DNA of 6,622 bases, from assembly GCA_046759385.1 (NCBI GenBank), contig JBHICC010000074.1:1-6622 (forward strand), in the 5' to 3' direction. The translations under genes and the position numbers were made by a program. Below the pieces are notes generated by a model, which ran no database searches, was not told the origin of the DNA, and was given only the letters and a program-made list of their open reading frames with translations. Every line of letters begins with the position of its first letter. The first letter of the stretch is position 1. This DNA is from JBHICC01 sp046759385. GTDB lineage: Bacteria; Pseudomonadota; Gammaproteobacteria; Acidiferrobacterales; SPGG2. Shown one piece after another: positions 1 through 6,622 of the stretch.

Positions 1-280
1 GGAAGGGCCACTCGTAGGGGTAGGAGATAAACGGCAGCCTCGGGTGCTCCAGCACGTAGCGGGCACCACGAGCGGATGCCCCCAGGACACTGGGATCCAC
101 GGTCTTCTCAGCGATGACCTGGCCCTCTTCGATAAGGCGTTCGAGCAATCCCGTGGAACGGACGAATTCGAAATCCTCGGCTGCACTCGGCATCACTGTG
201 CGGAATACGCGATCAGCAATCACGTAGACGCGGCCACTGGGGTCCCGAAACGAACCGGTAGCGGTACGCGCGGGATCCAT
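1..280 (-). CDS. NoeA-like class I SAM-dependent methyltransferase, N-terminal part (cut by window edge)
   Basis: Read on the minus strand from an ATG at 280-278, the frame stays open to the window edge and gives 93 residues of N-terminus. The protein begins MDPARTATGSFRDPSGRVYV and later has the segments FEFVRSTGLLERLIEEG and LPFISYPYEWPF. This pattern (DPSG-R-V-Y, a 'SGLL..L...G' helix, then 'PFISYPYEW') is what I recall for the N-terminal domain of proteins annotated as class I SAM-dependent methyltransferases or nodulation protein NoeA-like; family members are several hundred residues long, so most of the gene, including the SAM-binding fold, lies outside the window. The substrate is unknown. 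The start is 7 nt after the stop of the upstream small membrane protein gene and has no strong Shine-Dalgarno sequence, so translation may be coupled to that gene. The family call rests on remembered sequence likeness, not on a catalytic motif visible here. Confidence 0.75.
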   Translation of the reverse strand, partial: MDPARTATGSFRDPSGRVYVIADRVFRTVMPSAAEDFEFVRSTGLLERLIEEGQVIAEKTVDPSVLGASARGARYVLEHPRLPFISYPYEWPF

Positions 281-287
281 GACGATC

Positions 288-566
288 TTAGTTCTCGGTG
301 TCTTGTTCGGGGTTCGGATCTGTCAGTTTCTTCGAGGCGAATAGGGACGAGAAAAAGGCCTTGATACGTTGCCAATACATGCCCGCGATAGCCATCGCGG
401 CGGCAATGCCGGCCAACAGGCTCTGCAAGATGATGCTGCCGGTACCGGGGTCGAGGTAGGCGTGGGCGGGAGCCATGTAAACCATGCCGACCAACGCGGC
501 GAGCACTACTCGTTTGCACGGACGCGTGCTCACTCCGGATCCAGGGAGATTGTCTTCTTTTGCCAT
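288..566 (-). CDS. small exported membrane protein with YLDPGTGS motif, function unknown
   Basis: The 92-residue product starts MAKEDNLPGSGV. A basic stretch (RPCKR) and a hydrophobic core (VVLAALVGMVYMAP) end in AHA, a typical signal peptidase I site, just before YLDPGTGSIILQ. A second hydrophobic segment (LLAGIAAAMAIAGMYW) follows, then a basic amphipathic stretch (QRIKAFFSSLFASKKL) and an acidic tail (DPNPEQDTEN). The expected mature protein is about 55 residues, with YLDPGTGS at or just outside the membrane and the basic end in the cytoplasm. Small proteins with this motif and layout recur in bacteria as uncharacterised proteins. I chose the start at 566 over an in-frame ATG at 614 because GGAGGT lies 4 nt before it and because it leaves a normal signal peptide. 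The stop is 7 nt before the methyltransferase start, indicating one operon. A role with surface or envelope polysaccharide is a guess from the neighbour only. Confidence 0.8.
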   Translation of the reverse strand: MAKEDNLPGSGVSTRPCKRVVLAALVGMVYMAPAHAYLDPGTGSIILQSLLAGIAAAMAIAGMYWQRIKAFFSSLFASKKLTDPNPEQDTEN

Positions 567-570
567 ACCG

Positions 571-576
571 ACCTCC
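571..576 (-). promoter_or_regulatory. Shine-Dalgarno site deciding the start of the YLDPGTGS protein
   Basis: On the minus strand GGAGGT is followed by CGGT and then ATG at 566-564. It is the strongest ribosome binding site in the window. It supports translation from 566 rather than from the in-frame ATG 48 bases upstream at 614. Confidence 0.75.
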
Positions 577-763
577 ACTTCTAGGGACTGTAATGCTCGA
601 AATACCCAATTCAATAACAGAGCACTCGGTGTTAGACAGAAAAATCCTGATGTCGCGCCAGAGATGAAGTAGAGTTCTCTCAGGCAGTTGGTACCCTAGC
701 CTTCCTAAATATTTTTAGCACACGACACGGATAGACCCCAAGGTGTGAGCCCGCAGCGGCGTT

Positions 764-1471
764 TCACCAGGTCAACCGGCCACCTTCGAGACTGATGAAA
801 TGCCCGACGCTACGAGAGTCGGCTGCTTCCAACCAGGAAGCAAGGCGGGCGGCAGCGACACTCGCATCAGTGTCCGCTTCCTCTGTCGCCATGCTTGTCA
901 GCAATTTGCCAGGGTGTGCGGCGTAAACAAGGATCCCTTGCTTGGCCAGTTCTTGACCCAGGCACAGGGTAAACATGTTCTGTGCGGCCTTAGCAATACG
1001 GTAAGAATAGGAGATGCGCCTGCCGCTGAAATCTCCGGCCGCGCTCTTTGACATGGATCCTAACCGCGAGCTGATGTTGACCACCTTCGCATTAGTGGCT
1101 GCGCGAAGTTGCGGAAGTACCGCCTTCGTGCAGCGAATCGCACCGAGACAGTGCACCTGTAATAATTCGATCACTTCTTCTGGCGTAACATCATCGACTG
1201 TGTACGTACGGCCATTGACACCGGCGTTGTTTATCAAAACATCGAGCTGGTCGGTGTGTTTTCTCACGACCTGAGCGACCTTCTCCATGCAGTCATCAGC
1301 GGCGACGTCAGCCACGATCGGGTGACACTGCCGTGGCCATGTATCGCGCAGATCTGAAGCAACTGAATGTTGCCGCACGAGCGCGAAGGTCATCCAACCC
1401 TTTTCGACGAAGATCTTGACAAGCTCGACACCAAGCCCGCGACTTGCACCGGTAATAAGAACGGTACGCAT
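764..1471 (-). CDS. short-chain dehydrogenase/reductase (SDR), NAD(P)-dependent
   Basis: The 235-residue protein has the classical SDR Rossmann fold signatures. The cofactor-binding TGASRGLG is at residues 7-14, an acidic VADV segment at 53-56, and NNAG at 81-84. The active site is Ser135 (in NISSRLGS) with Tyr157 and Lys161 (YRIAK). The post-catalytic HPG motif is at 186-188. Length is normal for a classical SDR. The catalytic-tetrad Asn, usually in a 'V-N-x-x-G' segment, appears as His107 in VHCLG. The Ser-Tyr spacing of 22 is longer than the 13 or so of many classical SDRs, and the insert carries SGRRIS; both traits seem shared by a subgroup of sniffer/C-factor-like SDRs. The substrate cannot be read; oxidation or reduction of a carbonyl or hydroxyl group is expected in the cytoplasm. 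The gene begins 3 nt after the acetyltransferase stop with no strong ribosome binding site of its own, suggesting coupled translation. Confidence 0.88.
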   Translation of the reverse strand: MRTVLITGASRGLGVELVKIFVEKGWMTFALVRQHSVASDLRDTWPRQCHPIVADVAADDCMEKVAQVVRKHTDQLDVLINNAGVNGRTYTVDDVTPEEVIELLQVHCLGAIRCTKAVLPQLRAATNAKVVNISSRLGSMSKSAAGDFSGRRISYSYRIAKAAQNMFTLCLGQELAKQGILVYAAHPGKLLTSMATEEADTDASVAAARLASWLEAADSRSVGHFISLEGGRLTW

Positions 1472-1474
1472 ATG

Positions 1475-1966
1475 CTAACTGTCCAACACTAGCTCCATAT
1501 ATACAGTGCCATCGATCGGATTGTGATAGTAAGGTGCTATTTCCTCGAACCCGAGAGACTCATAAAGCACGCGTGCAGTTGTCATCATTGGAATCGTGTC
1601 TAACCAGATTCTCGCATAGCCGACCTGCTTGGCCTCCGCGATGACGACGTTCATTAATTGTCGACCGAGGCCGCGGCCGCGATACGCCGGGACAACAAAC
1701 AAGCGCTTCGCTTCTGCGGTATGGTCACCGATCGATCTCAGCGCGACACAGCCCACTGCAATCCGTTTGTGCTCCGCTAGCAAAATCACACCGCCAGGTC
1801 GTGCATAAGGACCTGGCAGACCGGCAAGTTCAGTGTCGAACGACTGAAAACTCAGATCGACTCCTAGCCAAGCCGCATACTGCTCGAACAGGTGCCGTGC
1901 GACCGTGATGTCGTGATCAGACATCGCTTCGCGAATTGCTAGGCTGCAATCCTCACGCGCTTTCAT
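1475..1966 (-). CDS. GNAT family N-acetyltransferase
   Basis: The 163-residue protein matches the GNAT fold. The N-terminal helices contain LFEQYAAWLGVDLSFQSF, followed by beta strands around VILLAEHKRIAVGCVALR. The strand EAKRLFVVP (85-93) leads into the acetyl-CoA pyrophosphate-binding loop RGRGLG (96-101). Motif B ARVLYESLGF is at 131-140, and PYYHNP (145-150) precedes the last strand VYMELVL. Members transfer an acetyl group from acetyl-CoA to an amine; the acceptor here is unknown. The full-length start is kept, although its only ribosome binding match is AGGA just 2 nt before the ATG. A later ATG at residue 15 would cut into the first strand (LAIREA). The gene is first in a pair with the SDR, three bases upstream of it (TAG CAT ATG), and diverges from lhr across a 158-base gap. 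Confidence 0.88.
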   Translation of the reverse strand: MKAREDCSLAIREAMSDHDITVARHLFEQYAAWLGVDLSFQSFDTELAGLPGPYARPGGVILLAEHKRIAVGCVALRSIGDHTAEAKRLFVVPAYRGRGLGRQLMNVVIAEAKQVGYARIWLDTIPMMTTARVLYESLGFEEIAPYYHNPIDGTVYMELVLDS

Positions 1967-2007
1967 CGTCCTGGCAGTATAACATTCGCTATTTCACGCG
2001 CGATGCT

Positions 2008-2027
2008 ACTGTAGCCGAAGGCTAAGT
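2008..2027. repeat. small inverted repeat in the GNAT-lhr divergent region
   Basis: TAGCC (2012-2016) and GGCTA (2020-2024) are perfect inverted copies around a GAA loop. ACT (2008-2010) and AGT (2025-2027) extend the stem past one bulged G. No T-tract follows, so it is not a typical terminator. It could be an operator or a chance hairpin; only the base pairing is directly seen. Confidence 0.35.
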
Positions 2028-2068
2028 AACCCTTGTCGCAGCGATTTCTGCGGTACTTTGCATCCTTG

Positions 2069-2097
2069 CTGACAGGTCGCTTACCATTCGCTCCTAT
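2069..2097 (+). promoter_or_regulatory. weak candidate sigma70 promoter for lhr
   Basis: CTGACA (2069-2074, five of six bases to the -35 consensus) is followed after 17 bases by TCCTAT (2092-2097, three of six to the -10 consensus). Transcription would then start near 2104 and leave a leader of about 20 nt before the lhr ATG. Position and spacing fit, but the -10 box is poor and such matches arise by chance. Confidence 0.2.
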
Positions 2098-2124
2098 CAC
2101 GCCTTGCTACTTAACTAGATAATC

Positions 2125-5100
2125 ATGAGTCTTGACTGCTTTCATCCTGCTGTCGCCAGTTGGTTTCAAAAAACCTTCAGCATGCCGACGGAGTGCCAGG
2201 CAGGTGCATGGCCTACGATTCAGGCCCGCCAAAACACACTGATTGCTGCGCCGACCGGATCGGGAAAAACGTTCGCTGCTTTCCTGTCCGCCATTGATGA
2301 CCTGGTGCGACAAGGAAAAAGCGGCCCGCTGCCAGACGAGACCCAGGTTGTCTACGTGTCGCCGCTCAAGGCATTGAGTAATGACATTCAACGCAATCTG
2401 GAACAGCCGTTGGCGGCAATAAGAGAGGAGCTGGCGGCTCTTCAACAACCCGATGTGGACATCCGTACCTTGGTGCGGACGGGAGACACACCCGCCGCCA
2501 CTCGCGAAGCGATGCGACGGCGGCCGCCGCATATCGTCGTCACCACTCCTGAGTCACTTTACATTTTGCTCACGAGTGATGGTGGACGAAGCATGCTGCG
2601 CACAACGCGCACCGTCATCGTCGACGAGATCCATGCTGTTGCCGGCAGTAAACGAGGTTCTCACCTCGCCTTGTCTTTGGAACGGCTCGAGGCGTTGACA
2701 GGTCCTGGGCTGGTTCGAATCGGACTCTCGGCCACGCAACAGCCCATCGATGAGGTGGCCCGCTTTCTTGTCGGTAATGCAGCGATTACGGCCGACAACG
2801 TGCCCGATTGCGCCATTATCGACATCGGGCATGTGCGGGAACGTGATCTCGCGATTGAGATTCCGCGTTCCCCGCTGGAAGCGGTGATGTCACAGGAGGT
2901 CTGGAGTGAGATCTACGATCGGCTTGCGGAGCTGATATCACAACATCGCACGACATTGATCTTCGTGAACACGCGTAGGCTTGCCGAAAGACTAGCGCGG
3001 CATTTGAGTGAACGGCTCGGCGAACAGCATGTGACATCGCACCATGGCAGCTTAGCGCGTGAGCAGCGACTTTCCGCTGAGCAACGCCTTAAGGCGGGCG
3101 AGCTCCGCGCCTTGGTCGCGACCGCTTCGTTGGAACTCGGTATCGACATCGGCGAGATCGATCTGGTCTGTCAAATCGGTTCAACCCGGGCCATTGCCAC
3201 CTTTCTCCAACGAGTCGGCCGTTCCGGGCATTCGTTAACGGGTGTACCCAAAGGAAGGCTGTTTCCTTTGAGTCGTGATGAGCTTACCGAAAGCGCCGCG
3301 CTGCTTGATTCGGTGCGTCGTGGTGAGCTCGACCGGCTATTGATTCCCGAGAAGTCGCTCGACGTGCTGGCGCAGCAGGTTGTTGCGGCCGTAGCATGCG
3401 AGGATTGGAGCGAAGATGCACTCTACGAGCGATTACACAGAGCATATCCCTATCGGCACCTTTCACGCGATGAATTCGCAACCATCGTCAGAACATTGGC
3501 GGAAGGGTACAACACAGGACGCGGGAGACGCGGCGCCTATGTGCACCGTGACGCGGTTAACAAGAGACTGCGTGCGCGCCGTGGAGCGCGACTGACGGCC
3601 ATTACCTGCGGCGGCACAATTCCCGACAACGCGGACTACGATGTCGTTCTCGAGCCGAGCGGCCACCTAATAGGTTCGCTTAACGAAGACTTCGCTATCG
3701 AGAGCTTGGCTGGTGATATTTTCCAGCTAGGCAACGCCTCGTGGCGAATCCTGCGCGTGGAGGCAGGCCGCGTTCGTGTCGAGGATGCAGCAGGACAGCC
3801 GCCCAATATTCCTTTCTGGTTCGGCGAGGCGCCATCACGCACTACTGAGCTGTCGTCGGCTTTATCCCGGTTGCGTCAAGAAATCAGCAAACGGCTGCCA
3901 ATCACCACCTCTCAGTCTCCCCACCAAGATGGGGGAGAGCCAGATTGGGGCGGCGGTAAGGCCGTGCAGTGGCTTGTGCAGAACGTAGGCGTTAGTGAAG
4001 CGGCTGCCACACAGATTGTTGAATATTTAGCTGCCGCACAGGCGGCTCTGGGTGTCATGCCGACGCAGGATCACTTAGTGATGGAACGCTTCTTCGATGA
4101 AACGGGGGGTATGCAACTTGTCATTCACTCGCCTTTCGGTAGCCGACTCAACCGTGCCTGGGGACTCGCGTTGCGCAAACGCTTCTGTCGCAAGTTCAAC
4201 TTCGAGCTACAGGCGGCAGCAACGGAAGATGCTATCGTGCTCTCCCTCGGCCAGACGCACAGCTTTCCACTTTCCGATGTTGCCCGCTATCTACATTCAG
4301 CGAGCGTGCGCCACGCGCTGACGCAGGCGTTACTGGCGGCACCCATGTTCACCGTGCGTTGGCGTTGGAATGCCGCCTGCGCATTGGCGATCTTGCGCTT
4401 CAGCGGCGGTAAGCGAATGCCTCCGCAACTGCAACGCATACACGCGGAGGATTTGATTTCGGTGGTATTTCCCGATCAGCTGGCGTGCGTCGAGAACATC
4501 ACTGGCGACAGAGAAATACCCGACCACCCTTTGGTCACACAGACGATCAACGATTGCTTACATGAAGCGATGGATATTGAAAGCCTCGAACAGCTGCTAC
4601 GCGATCTGGAAGCAGACATAAAGCCCGTGCACACGCGGGATCTCACCGAACCTTCACCACTCGCGCAAGAAATTTTGAACGCTCGACCTTACGCTTTTCT
4701 TGATGACGCACCCCTGGAGGAACGGCGCACACAAGCCGTTATTAGCCGTCGCTGGCTCGACCCCGAGACCGCCGCGAGCCTCGGTACCCTCGACCAACAA
4801 GCGATTGACCGTGTAAAGCTTGAAGCGTCACCCGATGCTGAAAACGCCGACGAGGCACATGATGCGTTGTTACTGCTGGGTGTTCTGACTGACCAGGAAG
4901 GACGTCGCGGCACACTGACCGAACGCGCGCACGCCGAGGCGGGCGAGCCGGAGGGCGTCGTGGGTTGGCAGCATTTTTTCTATGAGCTCGCCAATCATCG
5001 TCGGGCCGCGCGCGTGCGGACCACCAAACAAGATCAGTGGCTTTGGCTAGCGGCCGAACGCTTGCCTCAGATTAAGGCGTTGTTTCCAGATATCACGATC

Positions 5101-6570
5101 GAGCCCGACATTGCGCCGCCCGAAGATTTCGCCGCACAAACGTGGACACGCGAGGACGCGTTGGTTGAGCTGCTTCGCGGTAGGCTCGAAGCGCTCGGTC
5201 CGACAACAGCGACGGCGCTTGTGCATCCGTTAGGTATATCACAGCAAGACGCGGAAATTGCGCTGACGCGACTCGAAGCTGAGGGATTTGTGTTGCGTGG
5301 TCAGTTTACACCGGGGACCGTAGAGACCGAGTGGTGTGAACGTCGACTGCTCGCCCGCATTCACCGTTATACGATCAATCGCCTGCGCCGCGAAATCGAG
5401 CCGGTTTCGGCCGGGGACTACATGCGCTTCCTGTTCGAGTGGCAACGCCTCGGCACGGAGGAACAATTAGAGGGGCCACAGGCGCTGCTGTCTGTTGTCG
5501 AGCAGCTGGAAGGGTTTGAAGCACCCGCGGCTGCGTGGGAGGGTGACATTCTGCCGGCACGGCTAATCGATTATGGCCCTGACTGGCTCGACGCGCTATG
5601 TCTTGCAGGCAAGGTTGCATGGACGCGGTTTACGCCGCCGCGAAACGGGCAAGCGGGCGAGCGTAACGCGGGCCCGGTGCGCTCGACCCCTATTGCTTTG
5701 CTTCTGCGCAAACATCTTCCGGCCTGGGGTACGCTTGTTCAAGACTCACGCCAGCAAGCGGTGAGGCTGAGCGCGGCGGCCGCGCGTATCGCCGATTATC
5801 TCGAAACGCGCGGCGCCTCGTTCTTTGAGGAACTGGTTCGCGGGACCGGCCTTCTAAGGACTCAAGTGGAAGAGGCGTTGGCCGAACTCGTAGCTATTGG
5901 CCGCGTAAACGCGGACAGTTTTAGTGGTTTGCGCGCGCTACTGGTGCCGTCAAATAAACGCCGACCGCTTTCAGGTAGAAGGCGAAGAGGTAAGGTTGCC
6001 AGCTTCGGGATCGAAGATGCCGGCCGCTGGTCCATGATCCCCCTCCCCGTAACCCGCTCCCACGAGGGGGGCGGGAAAGAGTCCGCTACTGACGCCATTG
6101 AATATATCGCGCAAACGCTTTTGAGGCGTTACGGCGTCGTTTGCAAACGGGTGCTGGAACGAGAAACGGCGTTACCGCCGTGGCGTGAGCTATTACGTAT
6201 GTATCATCGCCTCGAAGCTCGCGGTGAGATACGCGGGGGCCGATTCATTGCGGGGTTCTCCGGTGAACAGTTTGCACTACCCGAAGCCGTCGGCACGCTC
6301 CGCGAGTTGCGCCGCAAAGGTGAACCGGGCGGGTTTATCTCCCTAAGCGCTGCCGACCCATTGAATCTCGTTGGCATCATCACTCCAGGCCAACGTGTTC
6401 CGGCATTGTCGTCGAACCGTGTTCTCTATCGGGATGGGGCACCGATCGCGGTGCAGGTCGCGGGTGAAGTGCAGTTGTTAGAAAAGCTCGATGCGATGGA
6501 AGCCTGGGAAACCAGGAACGCGCTGTTTCGTCGTAACATCCCGCCGCCGTTACGGGTGTATCTCGAGTAA
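2125..6570 (+). CDS. lhr: Lhr family ATP-dependent helicase, full length
   Basis: The 1481-residue protein is a complete Lhr (large helicase-related) superfamily 2 helicase, close to the roughly 1500-residue size of the E. coli and mycobacterial proteins. Helicase motifs appear in order: Q-motif-like PTECQAGAWP (21-30), Walker A APTGSGKT (42-49), Ia VSPLKAL (78-84), TPESLYILLTS (141-151), DEIH (167-170), SAT (202-204), LIFVNTRR (278-285), ATASLELGIDIG (332-343) and QRVGRSGH (362-369). A winged-helix and beta-barrel region follows, with the Lhr/DEAD-associated signature HSPFGSRLNRAWGLALRKRF (668-687) and RPYAFLDDAPLEERR (854-868). The remainder, about 870-1481, is the long C-terminal domain of winged-helix modules found in bacterial Lhr. 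Known family members are ATP-driven 3'-5' single-strand DNA translocases that unwind RNA:DNA or DNA duplexes and are tied to DNA repair; the C-terminal domain has been linked to oligomerisation and uracil-DNA glycosylase activity. All core motifs are intact. The start matches the family N-terminus (FHPAVASWF) but lacks an evident Shine-Dalgarno site. Two palindromic segments (residues about 596-611 and 1304-1319) look inserted. Confidence 0.97.
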   Translation: MSLDCFHPAVASWFQKTFSMPTECQAGAWPTIQARQNTLIAAPTGSGKTFAAFLSAIDDLVRQGKSGPLPDETQVVYVSPLKALSNDIQRNLEQPLAAIREELAALQQPDVDIRTLVRTGDTPAATREAMRRRPPHIVVTTPESLYILLTSDGGRSMLRTTRTVIVDEIHAVAGSKRGSHLALSLERLEALTGPGLVRIGLSATQQPIDEVARFLVGNAAITADNVPDCAIIDIGHVRERDLAIEIPRSPLEAVMSQEVWSEIYDRLAELISQHRTTLIFVNTRRLAERLARHLSERLGEQHVTSHHGSLAREQRLSAEQRLKAGELRALVATASLELGIDIGEIDLVCQIGSTRAIATFLQRVGRSGHSLTGVPKGRLFPLSRDELTESAALLDSVRRGELDRLLIPEKSLDVLAQQVVAAVACEDWSEDALYERLHRAYPYRHLSRDEFATIVRTLAEGYNTGRGRRGAYVHRDAVNKRLRARRGARLTAITCGGTIPDNADYDVVLEPSGHLIGSLNEDFAIESLAGDIFQLGNASWRILRVEAGRVRVEDAAGQPPNIPFWFGEAPSRTTELSSALSRLRQEISKRLPITTSQSPHQDGGEPDWGGGKAVQWLVQNVGVSEAAATQIVEYLAAAQAALGVMPTQDHLVMERFFDETGGMQLVIHSPFGSRLNRAWGLALRKRFCRKFNFELQAAATEDAIVLSLGQTHSFPLSDVARYLHSASVRHALTQALLAAPMFTVRWRWNAACALAILRFSGGKRMPPQLQRIHAEDLISVVFPDQLACVENITGDREIPDHPLVTQTINDCLHEAMDIESLEQLLRDLEADIKPVHTRDLTEPSPLAQEILNARPYAFLDDAPLEERRTQAVISRRWLDPETAASLGTLDQQAIDRVKLEASPDAENADEAHDALLLLGVLTDQEGRRGTLTERAHAEAGEPEGVVGWQHFFYELANHRRAARVRTTKQDQWLWLAAERLPQIKALFPDITIEPDIAPPEDFAAQTWTREDALVELLRGRLEALGPTTATALVHPLGISQQDAEIALTRLEAEGFVLRGQFTPGTVETEWCERRLLARIHRYTINRLRREIEPVSAGDYMRFLFEWQRLGTEEQLEGPQALLSVVEQLEGFEAPAAAWEGDILPARLIDYGPDWLDALCLAGKVAWTRFTPPRNGQAGERNAGPVRSTPIALLLRKHLPAWGTLVQDSRQQAVRLSAAAARIADYLETRGASFFEELVRGTGLLRTQVEEALAELVAIGRVNADSFSGLRALLVPSNKRRPLSGRRRRGKVASFGIEDAGRWSMIPLPVTRSHEGGGKESATDAIEYIAQTLLRRYGVVCKRVLERETALPPWRELLRMYHRLEARGEIRGGRFIAGFSGEQFALPEAVGTLRELRRKGEPGGFISLSAADPLNLVGIITPGQRVPALSSNRVLYRDGAPIAVQVAGEVQLLEKLDAMEAWETRNALFRRNIPPPLRVYLE
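3911..3957 (-). repeat. palindromic repeat relic inside lhr, copy 1
   Basis: TCTCCCC (3916-3922) pairs with GGGGAGA (3932-3938) over a 9-base loop, and a G-rich tail TTGGGGCGGCGG follows. The arrangement resembles the widespread proteobacterial intergenic palindrome in which a CTCTCCCC/GGGGAGAG hairpin sits beside a 'TTGGGG(T)GAGG' flank. It is read in frame as the low-complexity segment SQSPHQDGGEPDWGGG (596-611), between the beta-barrel region (ending near residue 590) and the helix VQWLVQN. The strand is given as minus because its C-rich strand is opposite to that of copy 2. Confidence 0.5.
6039..6075 (+). repeat. palindromic repeat relic inside lhr, copy 2
   Basis: CCCGCTCCC (6053-6061) pairs with GGGGGCGGG (6067-6075) around the loop ACGAG, giving nine base pairs with one G-T wobble. 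A C-rich flank CCCCCTCCCCGTAA lies just upstream, and its CCCCCTC (6039-6045) can alternatively pair with GAGGGGG (6064-6070). In frame it encodes roughly IPLPVTRSHEGGGKE (1305-1319), between AGRWS and the conserved LLRRYGVV block. From memory, Lhr homologues usually have only a short linker at this point. This is an apparent insertion, not proven. Confidence 0.55.
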
Positions 6571-6592
6571 ATGGCCGATTGCCTAGCCTCTG

Positions 6593-6622
6593 CTAGAGCG
6601 CGTCCAGAAGCGCCTTGGCCTC
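6593..6622 (-). CDS. C-terminal end of a convergent gene (cut by window edge), product unknown
   Basis: Read on the minus strand from the right edge, nine codons give EAKALLDAL followed by TAG (6595-6593). The residue mix is typical of a C-terminal helix, and the stop would lie 22 nt beyond the lhr stop, a normal convergent arrangement. Nine residues cannot identify a family. The alternative is a plus-strand ATG directly after the lhr stop (6571, reading MADCLASARARP), which has no ribosome binding site beyond the end of lhr and an unlikely composition. Confidence 0.4.
   Translation of the reverse strand, partial: EAKALLDAL

Noticed and set aside
44..364. Plus-strand open frame of 106 codons over the methyltransferase and the end of the YLDPGTGS gene
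   Set aside because: Low-complexity composition with no family likeness; it lies opposite two minus-strand genes that have recognisable protein features.
220..609. Minus-strand open frame of 129 codons overlapping the YLDPGTGS gene
   Set aside because: Arg/Pro/His-rich shadow frame; the alternative frame has a good ribosome binding site, signal peptide and conserved motif.
567..614. N-terminal extension of the YLDPGTGS protein from ATG at 614
   Set aside because: It adds 16 residues before a normal signal peptide, and the strong GGAGGT site lies inside the extension just before the ATG at 566.
703..720. AT-rich palindrome (CTAAA...TTTAG) after the SDR gene as a terminator
   Set aside because: The stem is only five mostly A-T pairs and no U-tract follows a GC-rich stem, so it does not meet the usual form of an intrinsic terminator.
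1976..1981. TATACT as a -10 box for the GNAT gene
   Set aside because: It ends about 9 nt before the ATG, leaving almost no leader, and no -35 match lies at the right distance.
2118..2123. GATAAT just before the lhr start as a -10 box
   Set aside because: Transcription would begin at or after the ATG, and no -35 hexamer lies 16-18 bases upstream.
2107..2532. Minus-strand open frame of 141 codons opposite the start of lhr
   Set aside because: It is antisense to the conserved helicase motifs; composition and lack of any domain mark it as a shadow.
6583..6596. CTAG-CCTCTG-CTAG as a terminator after lhr
   Set aside because: The stem is only four base pairs, there is no T-tract on either strand, and it overlaps the probable stop of the convergent gene.

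Overview
The window is a moderately GC-rich stretch of bacterial chromosome. Protein likeness (a full-length bacterial Lhr helicase, a NoeA-like methyltransferase) and relics of a C-rich/G-rich palindromic repeat suggest a proteobacterium, probably a gammaproteobacterium. No rRNA, tRNA, CRISPR array, phage gene or transposase was seen, and the organism cannot be named from this sequence alone.

Layout: on the minus strand, positions 1-566 hold a two-gene unit. A small exported membrane protein with the motif YLDPGTGS (288-566) lies 7 nt upstream of a NoeA-like SAM-dependent methyltransferase (1-280) that runs off the left edge. After about 200 bases without a gene comes a second minus-strand pair: a GNAT acetyltransferase (1475-1966) and a short-chain dehydrogenase (764-1471), only 3 nt apart and very probably co-transcribed. 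A 158-base divergent intergenic region separates this pair from one very large plus-strand gene, lhr (2125-6570, 1481 aa), which fills two thirds of the window. The last 30 bases read well as the C-terminus of a convergent minus-strand gene.

The genes look like ordinary accessory and housekeeping genes rather than one pathway. Lhr is a nucleic-acid repair helicase. The GNAT/SDR pair probably acts on small molecules whose identity cannot be read from sequence. The YLDPGTGS protein and the methyltransferase probably work together, perhaps at the cell surface, but this is inference.

The most notable signal is inside lhr: two GC-rich palindromic segments, in opposite orientations, sit in frame in two presumed linkers. 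They look like relics of an intergenic palindromic repeat that have become protein-coding. I found no convincing new defence or mobile system.
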